From Smittium mucronatum (taxonomy: Eukaryota > Kickxellomycota > Harpellomycetes > Harpellales > Legeriomycetaceae), in NCBI GenBank assembly GCA_001953115.1, contig LSSL01001963.1, positions 8,490-21,691 on the forward strand: 13,202 nt of DNA. Reading direction: 5' to 3'. Of the stretch, positions 10,135 through 13,202 are shown piece after piece. The notes under the pieces were generated by a model, which saw nothing but the letters and a program-made list of their open reading frames with translations, was not told the origin of the DNA and did not search any database. Each line of letters begins with the position of its first letter. Position 1 is the first letter of the stretch. The position numbers were made by a program, and so were the translations under genes.

Positions 10135-10385
10135 TAATTAAATGTCTAGAGTCTACCCGGTTTATCTCGATTTTCCTCCAATTTTGATAACTTATTACAC
10201 CCTCCTACCCACACAGACTACTTCTGAAACCAAATTTTTGGCATTGGCTCTACTATTTTGTCTATTTTTTATTATCTTTTATAGTAAAGATTAATCATTA
10301 ATATTTAAATCAGTTGTATCCCCTGCCATAAATCAAACTCTGCATCACTTATCTTTTCTTGAACATTTCAACATCTTTCACTCTT
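10135..10385 (+). promoter_or_regulatory. Upstream region and 5' leader of the cullin-1 gene
   Basis: From about 10150 the plus strand becomes C- and T-rich (for example CACCCTCCTACCCACAC at 10199-10215), and pyrimidine-rich sequence continues up to the cullin ATG. An AT-rich patch with TATTTAAAT lies near 10300 and could serve as a TATA-like element. The reading frame of the gene is closed upstream by a TAA at 10329-10331. Neither the transcription start nor a leader intron can be placed from sequence alone. Confidence 0.35.
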
Positions 10386-13072
10386 ATGGATATCGACACT
10401 AATCAAAAGTTTGTTTCCGATGAAACCTGGTCTTTCCTGAAAGAAGGAGTCCTCCAAATTCTCGATAGATTACATGAAGGCCTCAGCTATGAAAGATATA
10501 TAAATCTTTACACGTACCTAACTCTTTTATCTTTTGTTTACTCTATTTTCTTATTCTCGATCATTTTTGCATATTAGGGCCGCGTACAATTATTGTACCG
10601 CACCCACATCCAATTTTGGAAGAACTGGGAGCATAATTGGTCCCGGATCTCATGCAGGTATTTGGCTTTTTTCCTCTACTTGCTCATTTTTATTCAATAC
10701 TTATTATTTCTATCGCTTATCTCCATCGATCTTCATTCTTTTAGGTGCCAAAGTAATTGGAAGTAAGTTGTATTACAGCTTCCTTGATGTGATAATAGAA
10801 CACAACCAAGCTATCCATGATGTAATTCTACTCCTGAAACCCATTTCTTTTATTTTTTTTAAATCATTTTTATGCTCCTTTCGATTGTTTTTTTACAGAG
10901 AATTGTCAACGTTGATGAGAAGGATATTCTAAAAGTTTACGAATCAGAATGGTTTAAATACACTCTATCTGCTAGTATTCTTCGTCAGATATTTTCTTAT
11001 CTTAATCGCCATTGGGTGAAACGCGAGGCTGACGAGGGAAAAGACGTCAAGGATATTTACAACGTATTTTTTTAGCTCTTAATTTTCTTCTTTTTTTCAT
11101 AACACCAATATATTCGATGATATTGATATAGTTGATGATCTCTGAGTGGTATGAAACCGTGTTCAAAAAAGTTCAAAAGAAAGCTCTTCATGCTTCTATA
11201 ATCGAGATCCAAAAGCTTCGAAATGACGAAATTGTTGATCTTAAACCAGTTAAATCCTTCTCCAGTTCTTGTGGTTAGTTTTTTTTTCTTATTTTAATTT
11301 TATTTATTTTATCATTATTATATTAAAAATGTGCTTTACAATAATTATCAGCTCTTATTAGTTCTCTGCTCACCAAAATCGATGAAAATGTGTCCATTTA
11401 TCAAAATTATTACGAGTCTCCTATAATTCAAAAAACAGTCGAATTTTATCTATCTCAGAAATCAATTTTCATGGCTGAATCCACCGTTTTAGAATATATG
11501 AGAAAGGTATCTTCAACTCTTGATGTTGAGAACAGTCGTGTAAAAAACATTTTGGAGCTTCAATCCTACCAAAAGTACGTTTTTTCTATTGAGAATGTTC
11601 TGATCAAAGATGAACAGTTGTATATCGAAAGTGGGTTTGCCCAAATATTGGATTCTTATGTCATTGATGACATTAAATTGTGCTACCTTCTCCTTTCCCG
11701 TTTCCCGGATAGCTTAGTCGGTATTCAATCTATTTTTCAAACTAAAGTAAAAGAGTATGGCCTCTCACAACTTGATGGTCTGACCCATTCCAAGGATCAC
11801 CCAGTGGAATCCTCTGTTTTCGTTGAGAAGATTTTCGAAATATATAACAGGTTCAACAACGTCTTTGTAGATTCCTTTTCCTACGACCCTATATTCTCCA
11901 AAGCCCTTGATTGTGCATGTAGGGATTTTATAAATCATAATTCAATCTCTTCTAATTCAAGCACCAAAGTTTCTGAATTACTATCAAAATACATCGATTC
12001 GCTTTTAAAAAAGGGAAGTAAAATAGCCGATGAATCCCAATCCGAATCCAAGCTAAACATGTCTATAACCATTTTACGCTACATTGAGGATAGAGACGCT
12101 TTCCAAGACTTTTACAGAAGAAACTTAGCTCGCCGTCTAGTTAATGACCAATCGTCTTCATTCAATTCTGAACAAAGTATGATATCCAAACTCAAGGAAA
12201 TATGTGGATTTGACTTTACTAATAAACTCACTAGGATGTTTAATGATATAGATCTTAATAACGATCTTAACTCACTATTCAATGAATCATCTGTACCTGA
12301 TAAAAATATTGACTTTTCTGCTAAAATTTTAAATACCGCTGCTTGGCCTTTGTCTTATTCAAAGTCTGATCTCATTCTTCCTCGAAACCTGACATCTGTT
12401 GTCGACTCTTATACTCAATTCTATAATTCTAGACATCAAGGAAGAGTATTAAACTGGTTGTGGCAATATTCTAAACTTGACATTAAATTTACCCCCCCAC
12501 AAAAAGGGAGTCAACCAAGCCCCACATATATTTTTACTGTTTCAACTTCTCAATACGCTATACTTTCTCTTTTTGATTCTAGTATGCAGGATGTTATTGC
12601 ATATTCTCAGATCTCCAAAGCTACTGGGTTGTCCAACCATGCTATTGATTCATCCCTGGCTATATTCGCTAAGTGTAAGCTGATTAAAATCATTAACGAT
12701 CAAAATGAATCATCTTCCAGCACTTCAATAACCCAGAACTCCTCATTCTCGATCAACAACGATTTCCGCAGTAAGCGGTTAAAGATAAATTTAAACGTTC
12801 CTATGAAGTCCGAATCCAAGAAGGAATCCGTAGAAGCCTTGAAATATATTCAAGAGGATCATAATATGACCATTCAAGCTGCTATTGTTCGCATTATGAA
12901 GACTCAAAGATCTTTAAAACACAATGTTTTAATTACTGAGGTTATCAGTCAGCTTGAAAGTAGATTCAGCCCCAAAATTCCAGATATAAAGAGAGCAATT
13001 GATAGTCTACTCGACAGAGAATTTATCGAGCGTGATTCCACAAATTTTGACATTTACAAATATGTAACTTAA
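10386..13072 (+). CDS. CUL1: Cullin-1, scaffold of SCF ubiquitin ligases (six exons, 770 aa)
   Basis: Exons are 10386-10513, 10578-10657, 10745-10821, 10899-11063, 11132-11273 and 11352-13072; they join in frame to 770 codons plus TAA, close to the 776 residues of human CUL1. The start is the only ATG in frame after an upstream stop. Cullin-1 bridges Skp1/F-box substrate receptors and the Rbx1 RING subunit for ubiquitin transfer in nucleus and cytosol. The Skp1-binding end shows ERYINLYTAAYNYCT (36-50) and YLNRHWVKRE (129-138). The cullin homology region has RYIEDRDAFQDFY (440-452), ICGFDFTNKLTRMFNDI (481-497) and FYNSRHQGRVLNWL (554-567). A Ser/Asn-rich, poorly conserved stretch covers about 649-667. 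RLKINLNVPM (673-682) precedes the last winged helix, where IQAAIVRIMK places the Nedd8 acceptor at Lys714 (codon 12899-12901). CUL1 fits better than CUL3 or CUL4 because of the YNYCT and NRHWVKRE segments. Confidence 0.96.
10514..10577 (+). other. Cullin-1 intron 1 (64 bases)
   Basis: The donor is GTACCT and the acceptor ATTAG. It splits the Thr43 codon after its second base. Splicing restores LYTAAYNYCT, which lines up without gaps with human LYTHVYNYCT. Confidence 0.9.
10658..10744 (+). other. Cullin-1 intron 2 (87 bases)
   Basis: The donor is GTATTT and the acceptor CTTTTAG after a pyrimidine-rich run. It splits the Gly70 codon after the first base and joins GSHAG to AKVIGSKLY, matching the fungal cullin pattern of Gly-Ala then Gly-x-x-Leu-Tyr. 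Confidence 0.88.
10822..10898 (+). other. Cullin-1 intron 3 (77 bases)
   Basis: The donor is GTAATT and the acceptor TTTTTTTACAG. It lies between codons 95 and 96, in the least conserved part of the first cullin repeat, so homology constrains this boundary less than the others. The phase fits exactly. Confidence 0.82.
11064..11131 (+). other. Cullin-1 intron 4 (68 bases)
   Basis: The donor is GTATTT and the acceptor GATATAG. It lies between codons 150 and 151 and joins KDIYN to LMISEW. This gives the same spacing between Ile-Tyr and Trp as human IYSLALVTW. Reading through it meets a stop within a few codons. Confidence 0.85.
11274..11351 (+). other. Cullin-1 intron 5 (78 bases), donor slightly ambiguous
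   Basis: The preferred donor is GTTAGT and the acceptor is TTATCAG; the Ala198 codon is split after its first base. GTGGTT three bases earlier would keep the frame but replace Cys-Ala with a single Ser. GTTAGT is closer to the usual consensus. Exon 6 must begin here because its frame is closed by a TAA at 11342-11344 inside the intron. Confidence 0.82.
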
Positions 13073-13093
13073 TTTCTGTAATTTGTATTTTAT

Positions 13094-13099
13094 AATAAA
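13094..13099 (+). terminator. Polyadenylation signal of cullin-1
   Basis: A canonical AATAAA begins 22 bases after the TAA stop and is followed by a T- and C-rich stretch. This suggests a very short 3' untranslated region. The cleavage site itself cannot be fixed. Confidence 0.55.
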
Positions 13100-13130
13100 C
13101 TTGTTCCATCCACCCCATTTTCCAACAGGC

Positions 13131-13202
13131 TTATTGTCGTGCGTTTTTATCAGAAATTTGTATTTTTAATGGAAAAGGATTCATGAAATCTAAGAAAAAG
13201 TG
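13131..13202 (-). CDS. Possible 3' end of a convergent gene (partial, weak)
   Basis: On the minus strand a frame enters from the right edge and stays open for 23 codons to a TAA at 13133-13131, reading through FMNPFPLKIQISDKNARQ. If real, it would be tail-to-tail with cullin-1, with only 58 bases between the two stop codons. An open stretch this short could easily be chance. The plus strand offers a rival: an ATG at 13183 opening into Lys-rich codons (MKSKKK) at the window end. I do not recognise either product. Confidence 0.2.
   Translation of the reverse strand, partial: HFFLDFMNPFPLKIQISDKNARQ

Noticed and set aside
12477..12683. Second frame inside the last cullin exon
   Set aside because: It lies wholly inside conserved cullin coding sequence in another frame.
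11390..13072. Reading the large cullin exon as a separate 560-residue protein starting at GTG
   Set aside because: GTG is not a normal nuclear start codon, the frame is open upstream to the acceptor at 11351, and five upstream exons supply the missing amino-terminal cullin region in phase.

Overview
This window looks like nuclear DNA from an AT-rich eukaryote, most likely a fungus. The only certain gene is a spliced cullin-1 whose amino-terminal half reads like fungal cullin-1, and its introns are short (64 to 87 bases) with GT...AG ends. Exons and gene-proximal sequence are visibly richer in G+C (roughly a third or more) than the rest, which is around a fifth G+C by eye. The species cannot be named from this window.

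Layout. Positions 1-174 hold the first 58 codons of a minus-strand gene that runs off the left edge. Its start has the composition of a mitochondrial targeting sequence, but I do not recognise the protein. From about 240 to 10385 there is roughly 10 kb with no intact gene: homopolymer-rich AT sequence, a few hairpins and short repeats, and one isolated C-rich block able to form a G-quadruplex on the minus strand. At 4381-5220 lies a striking strand-asymmetric tract in which the plus strand is almost without G. At 9385-10134 an island of higher G+C has long stop-free frames on both strands and may be a decayed gene. The cullin-1 gene occupies 10386-13072 on the plus strand as six exons encoding 770 residues, followed by an AATAAA 22 bases after the stop codon. 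The last 70 bases may hold the 3' end of a convergent gene, with weak support.

Function. Cullin-1 is the scaffold of SCF ubiquitin ligases. Its amino-terminal end binds Skp1/F-box proteins, its carboxy-terminal end binds the RING protein Rbx1, and a lysine in the last domain is modified by Nedd8. All three regions are present and the key lysine is conserved. The two genes are divergent but about 10 kb apart, so there is no reason to think they work together.

I see no mobile element with intact ends, no CRISPR array, no rRNA or tRNA, and nothing that clearly amounts to a new biological system. The best candidates for a second look are the G-depleted tract, the island upstream of cullin-1 and the lone G-quadruplex motif.
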